From Triangularia verruculosa (lineage: Eukaryota > Ascomycota > Sordariomycetes > Sordariales > Podosporaceae), in NCBI GenBank assembly GCA_033296885.1, contig MU863879.1:434001-498000 (forward strand): 64,000 bases of DNA, given 5' to 3'. The notes beneath the pieces were generated by a model, which was given only the letters and a program-made list of their open reading frames with translations, was not told where the DNA came from and did no database searches. Positions 55,905-64,000 of this stretch are shown one piece after another. The stretch's first letter is position 1; every line of letters begins with the position of its first letter. Position numbers and translations under genes: made by a program.

Positions 55905-56565
55905 GGTCAACTCAGCTGCAGCCGCCCCAACATGGGAAGACCTCCACGGCAGCTCTACATAAAATTAATTTACAGGGCAGACAACAAGGTGTCAGACGAG
56001 ATCCCATCAATCACAGAATCACACACAACGCGGGATGGAATTGCTCCAGGAACTGCACATGAAAAAACCGGGTTACCTACCTATACACACCTCCCCCCCT
56101 TCCCCTTTCCCGTCCCCCCGGGGCCCTTACCCGTCAAGCCGTCTTTGTCCTCCGATATTCGTACACAGTCACAACTCAAGACCAAAATAAAAAAATCGAA
56201 GCTACTAACACCAGGAACAAGAAGCTCAACCCCTGCCCAGATCTTCCCAAGACGATGGAACTTGGACTAACAAAAACATTTAAAAACTCCACCACGCCGA
56301 CCTGTCGCTACCGCACTCGGGATTGCGTGACCGGCTTCAACAGTGGCCATCCCAGTCCCGGGCCCTCGAACCCAAAAAGTCGCCGAATCGACACTCGGCT
56401 CTCGGGGACAATCTTACCTCGCGGCTTACTGCCTATTCGGACTTTAGAAGGTGACCGTTGAACACAACCAAACTCCCTCAAGAACAAGACAAGCAGTGAT
56501 CATGATTTCCAATATAGCCAAAAAGGAATAAAAAAGCCAGTTCACCACACCAGTGTTGTAGAAGC

Positions 56566-56569
56566 AAAA
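56566..56569 (-). terminator. Pol III T4 terminator of tRNA-Ala
   Basis: A run of four T on the minus strand begins six bases past the tRNA 3' end, the minimal eukaryotic Pol III termination signal. Confidence 0.7.
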
Positions 56570-56574
56570 GAATG

Positions 56575-56659
56575 TGGACGAGCTGGGAATCGAACCCAGG
56601 ACCTTTCGCATACAGATGAGTATGCTAAGCGAACGCTCTACCAACTGAGCCACACGCCC
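56575..56659 (-). tRNA. tRNA-Ala (AGC) with 12-nt intron
   Basis: On the minus strand the gene reads GGGCGTG (acceptor), TG, the D-arm GCTC-AGTTGGTA-GAGC, the anticodon stem TTCGC, the loop TTAGCA, a 12-nt intron (TACTCATCTGTA), T, the stem GCGAA, the variable loop AGGTC, the T-arm CTGGG-TTCGATT-CCCAG, the acceptor 3' strand CTCGTCC and discriminator A. The mature form is 73 nt. The intron sits one base 3' of the anticodon, the universal place in eukaryotic nuclear tRNA genes. The acceptor stem keeps one U-U mismatch and one G-U pair, as yeast tRNA-Ala does; the G3-U70 pair is the alanine identity element. The internal A and B boxes are intact. T4 follows the 3' end (complement of 56566-56569), a Pol III terminator. 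CCA is not encoded. Confidence 0.97.
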
Positions 56660-57260
56660 TACAATGATTTGATGTCTCTTGGTGATGGTTTTTCCGTATG
56701 TATAGCGTGGTCTTATTCAGACCTCAAAGCAAACACCTCCCTCCGCAACCGCCCGCCATGAGACAAAGAACTCCTTTTTCCTGAACGATGACTAATAAAG
56801 GCAACCAGCAGCCTGAGTGGCTATATCCTATCAGGCTTATATTTCACAGCCTCTAAACAATAATCTCTCTTGCGGCACACAGCCAGTCCTTCCCCAACAG
56901 AGTGTGAACCTGTATAAGGACAACCCCCCCAAGCGTGTCGATCGTCTCTCAACACCTATTTCTATATTCTAGAACTCGACTTCATGGTAAGTGTCCGTTT
57001 GATAGGTAAGTACATAATATTAGGGTTGAAAGACTCGAAAAGTAGGCATAGTAGCATAGCAGTCGCCAAAAACATCCTCAACACAACCCCTCTGCAATGT
57101 CTCTACCCATATGCTATTCAATGCTGCTTTGCTTATAATGCTGCATATTAAACCAAAACTATCACTGCCCTCCCCTACACCAAAGCGCTATGCTAACTTT
57201 GCAAAACCCCCACCGTCTCTCTTACAACGCCACCTTCCCCCTAATCCCACATCAATCTAC
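56660..57260. other. Intergenic, tRNA-Ala to lipase gene
   Basis: This 601 bp holds the 5' flank of the tRNA and the 3' UTR of the lipase gene, both on the minus strand. I see no further gene. Confidence 0.55.
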
Positions 57261-60200
57261 TCATACATTCTTATCCTTAACCCCCTTCTCCTCAAACGAC
57301 GTCAGCCCCGTCGGCGTAGCCACATCACTCCCAACAGAATCATGACTCAACGCCAAACTCGGCCTTGCCAACAATCCCAGCCCCGGCGTACTCGTCGTTG
57401 GCCCCGTCGTCTTCGTCGGCGTCGACGGCCCCGGACTCAAGCTCCTACTCGTCCTCTTCTTCGTCGTCGTTGCCGCCTTGCCCCTCCCTACAATCTTCTC
57501 CGTCCAGTTCCAACTCAACGGGCTAACACTCCTCATCATCGCCGTCGTCGGGGAAAGCGGCCCTGACTGCTGATCTCCTAGATTTCCCGAGGAAGTAGCG
57601 ACTGTTTTCCCTTTGTTAGTCACAACCGTATCCCCTGGTTTAGGGGTAGTTGACGGCGAGGGAACTGGTGGATGGGTGCGGGTTCTGGGGAGAGATGGTG
57701 GTTTCTTCACATTTGCCTGGGCAGCCATCTTGCTCCAGTAACTACCTCCACCACCGTTCTCGTCGCTCTCGTCCGCGCTGTCTGCCCAGTCCCGATCGCT
57801 CCAGGACATGGAGTCGTATCTATCGATCGGAGGCCTGTTTGAAGTTGTCGGGGATGCCCCGGTGGTGGGGAAGACCCCTAGAGCGTTGGAGCTTCCCTGT
57901 CTGCTCAACGATCGAGGAGAGCGGGGACTGGGAGCAAGTTCGGGGACGACGTCGTATCGTTCAGCATCGATGATATCGTCGTCTTGAGCGGCGTCTCCCT
58001 CGCGGACGGTGACGGTCCTTCCTCTGTGATCATGACCCCGGATGGTCTCCTTTGTCTCTTTGCCTGTTTCATCTGCGCTTTGGTCCAAACCCTTGGCCCT
58101 TTCCACGCCCGGCTCATGCTCATCTCTGATCTTTGCCATCGCTTCATCGCTAAAGTGGGATTGAACCAGGTGGTGGATAACTGGCCAGCCAAAGGCATTG
58201 GCAAACATGCGGCGGACCACAATGTTGTTATGTGCGTCTGGCTCCAACTTCACCAGAACCTTGCGCCAGGACAAACCGCGGTGGTAAGCGCGGGCAATCT
58301 TTTCTTCGACGCGCATCTGAGAGGAATCGACAACTTCGGTTGGCTCGCCATGTGAGGTGGTGGGTGCGGGGTTTACAGTGGACTCATAATCTACTGGCAC
58401 GGATTGGGCTGATTTTGCCGATTGTTCAGATTGCTGAGAAAGGCCGGTGTCTTTGTGGGCGATGCCGGGTGATGGGAGAGGAGAGTTGCCCTCACTCTGA
58501 GCCGTCCTACTTGACCGAGAGAGGGATCGACGGCGAAGTTGAAGAGAACTCGCTGTCCGGTCCTTGACCGGCGCCGGCGGAATGTCGGATGGGTGATAGA
58601 TTCTGTCATGAAAGATGGTTCGATGTCTTTTTGAGGGATCAATGAGATACTCAACAGTCGGCAGTTTCGGGTTGAGCAAATCGCCAGCTGACTCGAAGAT
58701 CGATGTTCTCGGTGGTGCAGTTAACCCCTCTACCTCGTCCCCAAGCTCAGTGCCGCTAGTTACCTTGGAAGTGGACGACGCGGCAAGTGATACAGATGTA
58801 GAGTCGCTCTCGATCTTGAGAGTCTGGCTTCGTTGGTATATCTTACTTATCTTCGGTGATGGAGGTGGCTGAGGTTTCGGGCTTTCAGTGCGGAAGAAGT
58901 TGAACAACCCAGAGAGGGGGTTGGCAGTGCTTGTTGTTGAACTTTGCAACTTTTGTAAGTCTGCCGAAGCCGGTTGTTCTTGAAAAGGGCTGACGACAGC
59001 CGACCTCAGACTCTGCCGATCATCTTCCAGCATGGCATTTGTTGGCGGTTGAGGCACTTCATGAAGCTCCTCTCTGTCTGTCGGTGTTGTTTTGCCTGTC
59101 TCGTTCGCTTCGTTCTCGTTGTTCTCGTTGTCTTCCACTGGTGACCATGGTGCAAGTCGTGGAGTTGTGACATTTGCACCTGTAAGTTCTGCCCACCCAG
59201 CTTGCACGACAGCTTCCACCAAGCCAACTTCTCGACGTGCCTTTTCCACCCGTCCCAAACCCTGCCAATCGAGGAACAGGAGGCAACTGGTTCGCAGTGG
59301 TACAATTCCGTCATTGACTACATTTGAATAGACCGTTCTGTTCCTGAACTTCTTCAACGCTTTGTGAGCTGGCCCGGTAGGCAGGATGCGGAGTAGAGGT
59401 TTTGATTCCGGCTGGGCTTCGCCATATACACGCTTGTGTGCTTGTTCGCCTAGATTACCAACCAACGCACCCCAACCATTTCTCGCAATCGTTGGAGCTC
59501 TCCAGGTGAGACCTAAATCTTGGCCTGTTCTTCCAACAAGGCCAAAGTCCAATGCGAACTTCACGTACAGAGGGTTCTCGTGATTGAGCCCGAGAAACGG
59601 AGAGGCCATGGCGATGAAGTTAATGGGCTCGATCAGATCGAAAAATTGCGGCGAATGTTTTTGAATATAAGCAACAGCGTAAGTTTGTACCAGACCGCCT
59701 AGTGAATGGCCAATGAAGCTGATTTTGGTGAATTTGTAGGATCGATTGCTAGGAGATGGCGCATGATGGATTGTACTGTGTTTGTGTGCTTCCTCGCTGC
59801 CGCCCTTCTTCTGGGAGCTTGCCTTCAATGTAGCGGCGATTGCTTCGGAAGCTGCCTTGGCGGTTGGCAAACAGGGTTGGTCAGGGTAAGTCATGGACAA
59901 GATATGCCTCGCCAACCGCTTGCCCAAATATTTGATGCCTCTTTCCGTCCTTGTGGCATTCCCAGAGAATCCGCGCACAACAACCTCTTCATCTTCTTCT
60001 TCGTCGTCTTGAACCCCCTCAACCATCACTTCGGGAACGTTTCTGGTTGAAGTTCCCGCTGGGTCCGTTCCAGTCGATGGTTCTTCTTTCTTTTTGGCTG
60101 CTCGCTCTCTGGCTTTCCGGGCTTGGGCGTCCGCCTTTGCCTTTCTTACCCCAGCATCTATGCTTTCTTTCAGGAATAACATATCGGCGCCAAGGTTGCT

Positions 60201-61031
60201 GTGCAGGCCGTGGGTAAGAATAACCAAATGAACCTTTTTCTGTTTGAACGGCCGTTTCGGTCGCTTGTCTTCAGGTTTTCCACTGGCCATCACGGGTTCT
60301 ACTGGGGCATCAGCACCCCCTTCGCTTCTGGCCCGTAGCCAACCCATGTCATCCCATCCTGGGAGTTGTGGAGTGTTCCACAAAGCTGCCGTGTCTTCAA
60401 CTTTCAAGTGTACTGCCCTAGAGAAAACACCTTTCTGTTGCGCCGGGTGGTCCTTGATGGCCCCAGCACTCTGTTGAAAGTCACTGACACGCCCTGGCTG
60501 TGGTGCTTGGACATGTCCTCCCATAACCGGCACGACAGAGCCTAAATTCAACGACTTCTCGTCTCGTGCCAGCAGAACTTCGTAGTGTACAGCAGCAGAA
60601 GTAGAGAAGACCACCTGAGACGCAACCTCAATGATCCAAGATACACTCTCTCCATCATGCTCAGGGCCCTTTCCGAAGAATCCATGTTGACTGCTACCCT
60701 CGCCTGCACACTGTCTGATATTGTCGGGTACTACCAAGTGGCAATTCCAGGTGGCGCCAGCCTTGAGCATCGGTTCGAATTCGGGAACGCCATAGCGACG
60801 AGGCTCTTCGAACTTCTCGTTCGGGTCGAAATGGGATGGGTATGCAGCGACCGACAGTGTGTAAGGGCCATGGACGAAAGCTGCGCGGAGAGCAATGGCG
60901 CAGGTATTTTTGATGCGCAAATAGAGAAATTCGGGCGACGGTAGAATACGATCTGCCGATGGGGTGTAAGTGACCGTGTAACGCACCACCTCGCCAATCT
61001 TCACGCTGCCGGACTGGTGGAGGAGGAGCAT
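57261..61031 (-). CDS. DUF676 lipase/serine esterase, Rog1 type
   Basis: A single exon of 1256 aa. The ATG at 61031-61029 (MLLLHQSGSVKIGEVVRYTV) is preferred over the longer open frame, which starts with TTG. The first ~200 residues form a beta-rich region of unknown role that accompanies this fungal subfamily. The alpha/beta-hydrolase starts with VHLVILTHGLHSN (about 268-279, oxyanion region). The nucleophile elbow is GHSLGG with Ser at about 443, and the acid is probably the Asp in VVNDGIVPL (about 574). The His is probably in LEPDAHNNIVVRRMF far downstream, after a long Ser/Pro-rich insert. An acidic loop (EGVQDDEEEDEEV) interrupts the core. Yeast relatives are Rog1 (a monoacylglycerol lipase) and Lpl1 (a lipid-droplet phospholipase). 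The exact substrate cannot be read. The C-terminal ~250 residues are disordered. Confidence 0.88.
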   Translation of the reverse strand: MLLLHQSGSVKIGEVVRYTVTYTPSADRILPSPEFLYLRIKNTCAIALRAAFVHGPYTLSVAAYPSHFDPNEKFEEPRRYGVPEFEPMLKAGATWNCHLVVPDNIRQCAGEGSSQHGFFGKGPEHDGESVSWIIEVASQVVFSTSAAVHYEVLLARDEKSLNLGSVVPVMGGHVQAPQPGRVSDFQQSAGAIKDHPAQQKGVFSRAVHLKVEDTAALWNTPQLPGWDDMGWLRARSEGGADAPVEPVMASGKPEDKRPKRPFKQKKVHLVILTHGLHSNLGADMLFLKESIDAGVRKAKADAQARKARERAAKKKEEPSTGTDPAGTSTRNVPEVMVEGVQDDEEEDEEVVVRGFSGNATRTERGIKYLGKRLARHILSMTYPDQPCLPTAKAASEAIAATLKASSQKKGGSEEAHKHSTIHHAPSPSNRSYKFTKISFIGHSLGGLVQTYAVAYIQKHSPQFFDLIEPINFIAMASPFLGLNHENPLYVKFALDFGLVGRTGQDLGLTWRAPTIARNGWGALVGNLGEQAHKRVYGEAQPESKPLLRILPTGPAHKALKKFRNRTVYSNVVNDGIVPLRTSCLLFLDWQGLGRVEKARREVGLVEAVVQAGWAELTGANVTTPRLAPWSPVEDNENNENEANETGKTTPTDREELHEVPQPPTNAMLEDDRQSLRSAVVSPFQEQPASADLQKLQSSTTSTANPLSGLFNFFRTESPKPQPPPSPKISKIYQRSQTLKIESDSTSVSLAASSTSKVTSGTELGDEVEGLTAPPRTSIFESAGDLLNPKLPTVEYLIDPSKRHRTIFHDRIYHPSDIPPAPVKDRTASSLQLRRRSLSRSSRTAQSEGNSPLPSPGIAHKDTGLSQQSEQSAKSAQSVPVDYESTVNPAPTTSHGEPTEVVDSSQMRVEEKIARAYHRGLSWRKVLVKLEPDAHNNIVVRRMFANAFGWPVIHHLVQSHFSDEAMAKIRDEHEPGVERAKGLDQSADETGKETKETIRGHDHRGRTVTVREGDAAQDDDIIDAERYDVVPELAPSPRSPRSLSRQGSSNALGVFPTTGASPTTSNRPPIDRYDSMSWSDRDWADSADESDENGGGGSYWSKMAAQANVKKPPSLPRTRTHPPVPSPSTTPKPGDTVVTNKGKTVATSSGNLGDQQSGPLSPTTAMMRSVSPLSWNWTEKIVGRGKAATTTKKRTSRSLSPGPSTPTKTTGPTTSTPGLGLLARPSLALSHDSVGSDVATPTGLTSFEEKGVKDKNV

Positions 61032-62295
61032 TGTCGTTGGTATCGCTCGAGAGAGTGCGCAACAATCCAGCAAGTACTAAGTGACGTATATCATCGAGTT
61101 ATAACAGCCAAGAAGACTGTTCCTGACCAGACGGAAGCTTCGGCGGGGATCAGTGGGTGTGTCGTGTGTAATGGGTCCCGTCAGAACACTTCTGTCCATC
61201 CCGAATGAGCCGCGCGGTCGGGTGGACGGGGATCAGAGACACAACAGGAGGAGGATGTCGGAGGTGGAATTTGGAGAACCAAGGATTTGTTCGAGAAGAG
61301 CACTGGAAACGTTCTGGATCCCGGTTTGGCCAGTACAAGGCTAGGATGCCGGCTTGAGATGTTGCGGGAGATGGAGCTTCAGTTAGGTAGCTAATTAAAG
61401 CTTATCCTTCTAGCGTGCCCTTGTTCGAAAAGGGGGCATTGACACATGGTGAGGTCACTGAGACCTCAAGGGTGAGACGGTCGGCTTATCAGGAACGGAA
61501 CACAGGTAGCTGTGGACGGTGGTGTTCATCGAGATGGCACAGAGCCATGGGATGAGGCTGAGCGATCGGGCTTTCGATAATGGCTGCGTGTGTGCCCCGA
61601 AGTGCCCGCGTGCCCGCATGCTGTGCTGCGCTGTCCTCGCAGCACAACCAGACCCCGGCAGCGCTGGGCTTTATGTCATCGTTCACTGACGACTGCCAAG
61701 AACCCGATGGCGGCATGTCAACCGGGGTAGGGGAATTCTTTTTGATGACCGGCATGCAGGTAATTCGGTACACACCATACAACGATATTTACCCGTCCAA
61801 TGCCACACTTAGTTAACAGATGTGAGTTGACCTCATGTCTAGAGGGGGTGTGCTGGCGATGGCCGGCTTTCTTGGTATATGCACTTGGCATCTTGGGACT
61901 TCATAGCTATTGGACATGTCTGGGCCGAGTCCAACTTTCAAGACGGATAATTTGGTCTTGGTCCAACCATTCCGTATTACGTATTACCGGAACATTCAGT
62001 CCCTTTCACTGAAAGACAGTTCAGGTGAACAAGCCCCGGGCAGGCTGTGGCTGGTGAACCCGACAGCTGGGACTCACGTGACTCTCTGGACCCACTAGAC
62101 TGCCAAGCGTCCCAACCAGGCAAGGACTGGACAAGCTTGACAAGCAGACAAGCAAACCTTCTGACCGCCAACTTTTTTAAACCGGCAGTATTTTCACATC
62201 ACCAAAGGACCCCTCTCCGACTCTCGCTGGAAACCGTCACCGCACTCATATAGCTTCCGCCCCACAGACGCCCGGCCGGCCGTTTGATCGCGACA
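61032..62295. promoter_or_regulatory. Divergent promoter region, lipase / two-finger transcription factor
   Basis: This 1.26 kb lies between two start codons facing apart. It must hold both promoters. Short frames occur but show no motif. I see no clear binding-site cluster by eye. Confidence 0.5.
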
Positions 62296-64000
62296 ATGGG
62301 CAGACGGCCAAATGCTCTGATACTGCAGTACTTTGAAAGAGGTCCAAAACTGCAGGACCAGAGCAATCGGTATCCCCATACCTGCAAATCGTAAGCCCGC
62401 CGCCTATCACCAGAACCGACCGCCTTTCTATGCGACACACCGACACACCGGTCAATTGCTAACTGCTTCTCTTCAAATCAATGCAGATGTGGTGAACACT
62501 TCCCTCGCGGTCGCCTCGACAGCCTCACGAGCCACCTCACTAAGAAATGCCCGGCCATCAGCGAAGCCGATCGAGTCAGCGCATTGCTTACCCTCTCCGG
62601 GATGGGCCAGCACTCCAAGACATTTCAGCAGAACCAGCAAGCTCATGCTCATCCCCAAGCCCCCGATGGCTCTTCGGTCGATATTCCCATGCGTGACTGG
62701 ACTGCTCTTGGAGTTCTTGCCGAGGTTTCGCGACAAATCGATCTGAACGAGAAAAATGATGATCGCGGGCAGATGACCGGGGCGATTCCAAACACGGCGT
62801 TGGGGAGCTCACAACCTGGAGAGGGCTTTGATTTGCAAGATCAGTTCACGTTTAATAATGCGCCATTGAATCAGGAGATTGGCGCGCCGAAGGATATGAA
62901 GGGTAGGTTCTGTGGAAGAAATGTTGGGGGAGGGTTTCGCTGACCGCCATTCTCAGTTGAGCCGCCGTCGCCAAGTGCCGGAGACAGACAACAACTCATT
63001 TCTGAAGAGCGACTCCAAGAAATCCTCCGCGCAGAAAATGAAGCCAACACCGAGTCTGTCAATATTTCAATGGCTGCCGCCGCAGCAGCTCGCCTCCATC
63101 CGGCATTTCTTGACCCTGAGCTTCTTGCCAATGACGAGGTGGTCGCGGCCGCGGCAGAGGCAGCCAACCAAGCGAACAACGACGCTGCGGCTGCTGTCGC
63201 AGCTGCTGTTGTAGCTGCTGCCGTTACTGATAATAGCAATGTCTCGACGCCTGAGCAGTCTGGCCTGGAGGAACAACGACCACCGCCGCCGCCGACACCG
63301 CCTGCGCTTCCCGAGTCTCTGATTCAGAGTCCAGGAATGCCCGTCACCGCCATTCCCAATGCCCCTATGATCCCGATCACCGGCGATGCGCCACCTTGGG
63401 CCGATGCCAGTTATGCGACGGCTTCTTTTCAGATGCCTCTCAACAACCCTATGCCTCCGGCTACTGCTCCTCACGCGAAGGGAGGGTTTCGGCTCGACAC
63501 CGCTAATGGCGCCAAGTCGCGGCACTCTCGTGCTCGATTCAACCCTGACAGAAGAAAGGAGGTCCAGGAAGTCCGGAAAATTGGGGCTTGTATTCGCTGC
63601 CGCGTACTTCGAAAGACGTGCTCTCAGGGCTCGCCATGTGATACATGTCGCAAAGTACTATCGCCTCGCGTTTGGCGCAACGGCTGTGTGCGCACCAAAT
63701 TCTCGGAACAGTTGGATTTGTACTCTGCCGGTGTGCAAATTGTTCTTGCTCAAGCCCGTGTGAACGGGATCAAACATACTGTGGCTCTCCAAAACCAGGG
63801 AGTCCTGATTGAGGCGTGCCATTTTCCGGATTACGAGAGCCGACTTCAGTTGCAGGTCTTGCAGAGCGAGCCCGAGAGGGATGCGGAGGGGAAGTTGCTT
63901 GATACGACGATAGGGGAGGACCATCCTTCCAACTATCACATCGTCATGCTGGACAACGACAACCAAGATGTGCCTGCTCGAGTCGAGACGTACATGCGCG
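62296..64000 (+). CDS. Transcription factor with N-terminal C2H2/BED-like finger and Zn2Cys6 finger, 3' end outside window
   Basis: The CDS is join(62296..62390,62487..62902,62957..>64000), about 518 residues visible and open to the last base. Exon 1 starts MGRRPNALILQYFERGPKLQ and the first intron (GTAAGC donor, GCTAAC branch, GCAG acceptor) interrupts a zinc-finger-like motif. Spliced, it reads HTCKSCGEHFPRGRLDSL then TSHLTKKCP, a Cys-x2-Cys...His-x4-Cys arrangement like a BED or atypical C2H2 finger. An Ala/Asn-rich region follows (about 205-245), then a Pro-rich run. The second finger is CIRCRVLRKTCSQGSPCDTC with the last Cys 12 residues further (Cys-x2-Cys-x6-Cys-x5-Cys-x2-Cys-x12-Cys), a Zn2Cys6 cluster with a long final loop. 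It is preceded by a basic stretch (RARFNPDRRKEVQEVRKIGA). The protein is likely a nuclear DNA-binding regulator; its target is unknown. Confidence 0.85.

Larger units (their letters stand above)
54796..56574. other. Upstream region of MTHFR
   Basis: This 1.8 kb holds the MTHFR promoter at its left end. It contains a short GAA/AAG repeat (55881-55904, about seven units). Frames are short and without motifs. Nothing else is supported before the tRNA gene. Confidence 0.5.

Noticed and set aside
1..64000. Search by eye for a secondary-metabolite cluster, transposons, CRISPR or phage-like modules
   Set aside because: No polyketide or peptide synthetase, transposase, integrase, spaced repeat array or terminal inverted repeats were found. 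The genes are dispersed housekeeping and regulatory functions.

Overview
This window is nuclear DNA of a filamentous ascomycete, most likely a sordariomycete and possibly order Sordariales. The reasons are compact genes with short introns (about 50-80 bp, GTANGT donors, CTRAC-like branch sites, YAG acceptors), long low-complexity Ser/Pro regions in the proteins, dispersed single tRNA and 5S-type sequences, and orthologues of standard Pezizomycotina genes. No bacterial, plasmid, viral or CRISPR-like content was seen. One assembly gap of 69 N lies inside a tetranucleotide array.

Layout, left to right. (1) The 3' part of an RBM26/27-Rmn1-type RNA-binding protein (+, <1-1537) converges on (2) a giant bridge-like lipid-transfer protein of the Csf1/BLTP1 family (-, 2003-11889), whose membrane anchor is spread over two micro-exons. 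(3) A TMEM184/organic-solute-transporter-type seven-helix membrane protein (+, 12610-14586) is divergent from it. (4) Elongation factor 2 (+, 16292-19217) is followed by a truncated 5S rRNA relic. (5) The rRNA-processing factor Fyv7 (-, 20180-20942) is divergent from (6) an Atos-domain protein (+, 22241-24694). (7) A LIM-LIM-coiled-coil-RhoGAP protein of the Rga1 type (-, 25762-29496) comes next. After a 4.15 kb gene-free stretch lies (8) phosphatidylethanolamine N-methyltransferase Cho2 (-, 33651-36720). It is divergent from (9) an unrecognised low-complexity protein (+, 38083-38916), which converges on (10) eIF3g (-, 39644-40709). (11) A PH-domain protein (-, 41490-43862) is followed by 3.5 kb without genes. 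(12) An unrecognised coiled-coil protein (-, 47409-48723) is divergent from (13) L-2-hydroxyglutarate dehydrogenase (+, 49687-50970). (14) Methylenetetrahydrofolate reductase of the Met13 type (-, 52902-54795), (15) an intron-containing tRNA-Ala(AGC) (-, 56575-56659) and (16) a DUF676/Rog1-type lipase (-, 57261-61031) follow. (17) A two-finger transcription factor (+, 62296->64000) runs off the right edge.

The genes are dispersed housekeeping and regulatory functions. They cover translation (EF-2, eIF3g, tRNA-Ala), ribosome biogenesis (Fyv7), RNA handling, lipid synthesis/transfer/hydrolysis (Cho2, Csf1, lipase), one-carbon and 2-hydroxyglutarate metabolism, and polarity signalling. They do not form a biosynthetic cluster or an obvious new system. 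Gene models were built by hand from splice sites and continuity of reading frame; every complete multi-exon model closes in frame. The most unusual items are the two-finger transcription factor at the right edge, the truncated 5S relic, the micro-exons, the telomere-like and inverted-repeat sequence upstream of eIF3g, and a repeated octamer downstream of the MTHFR gene.
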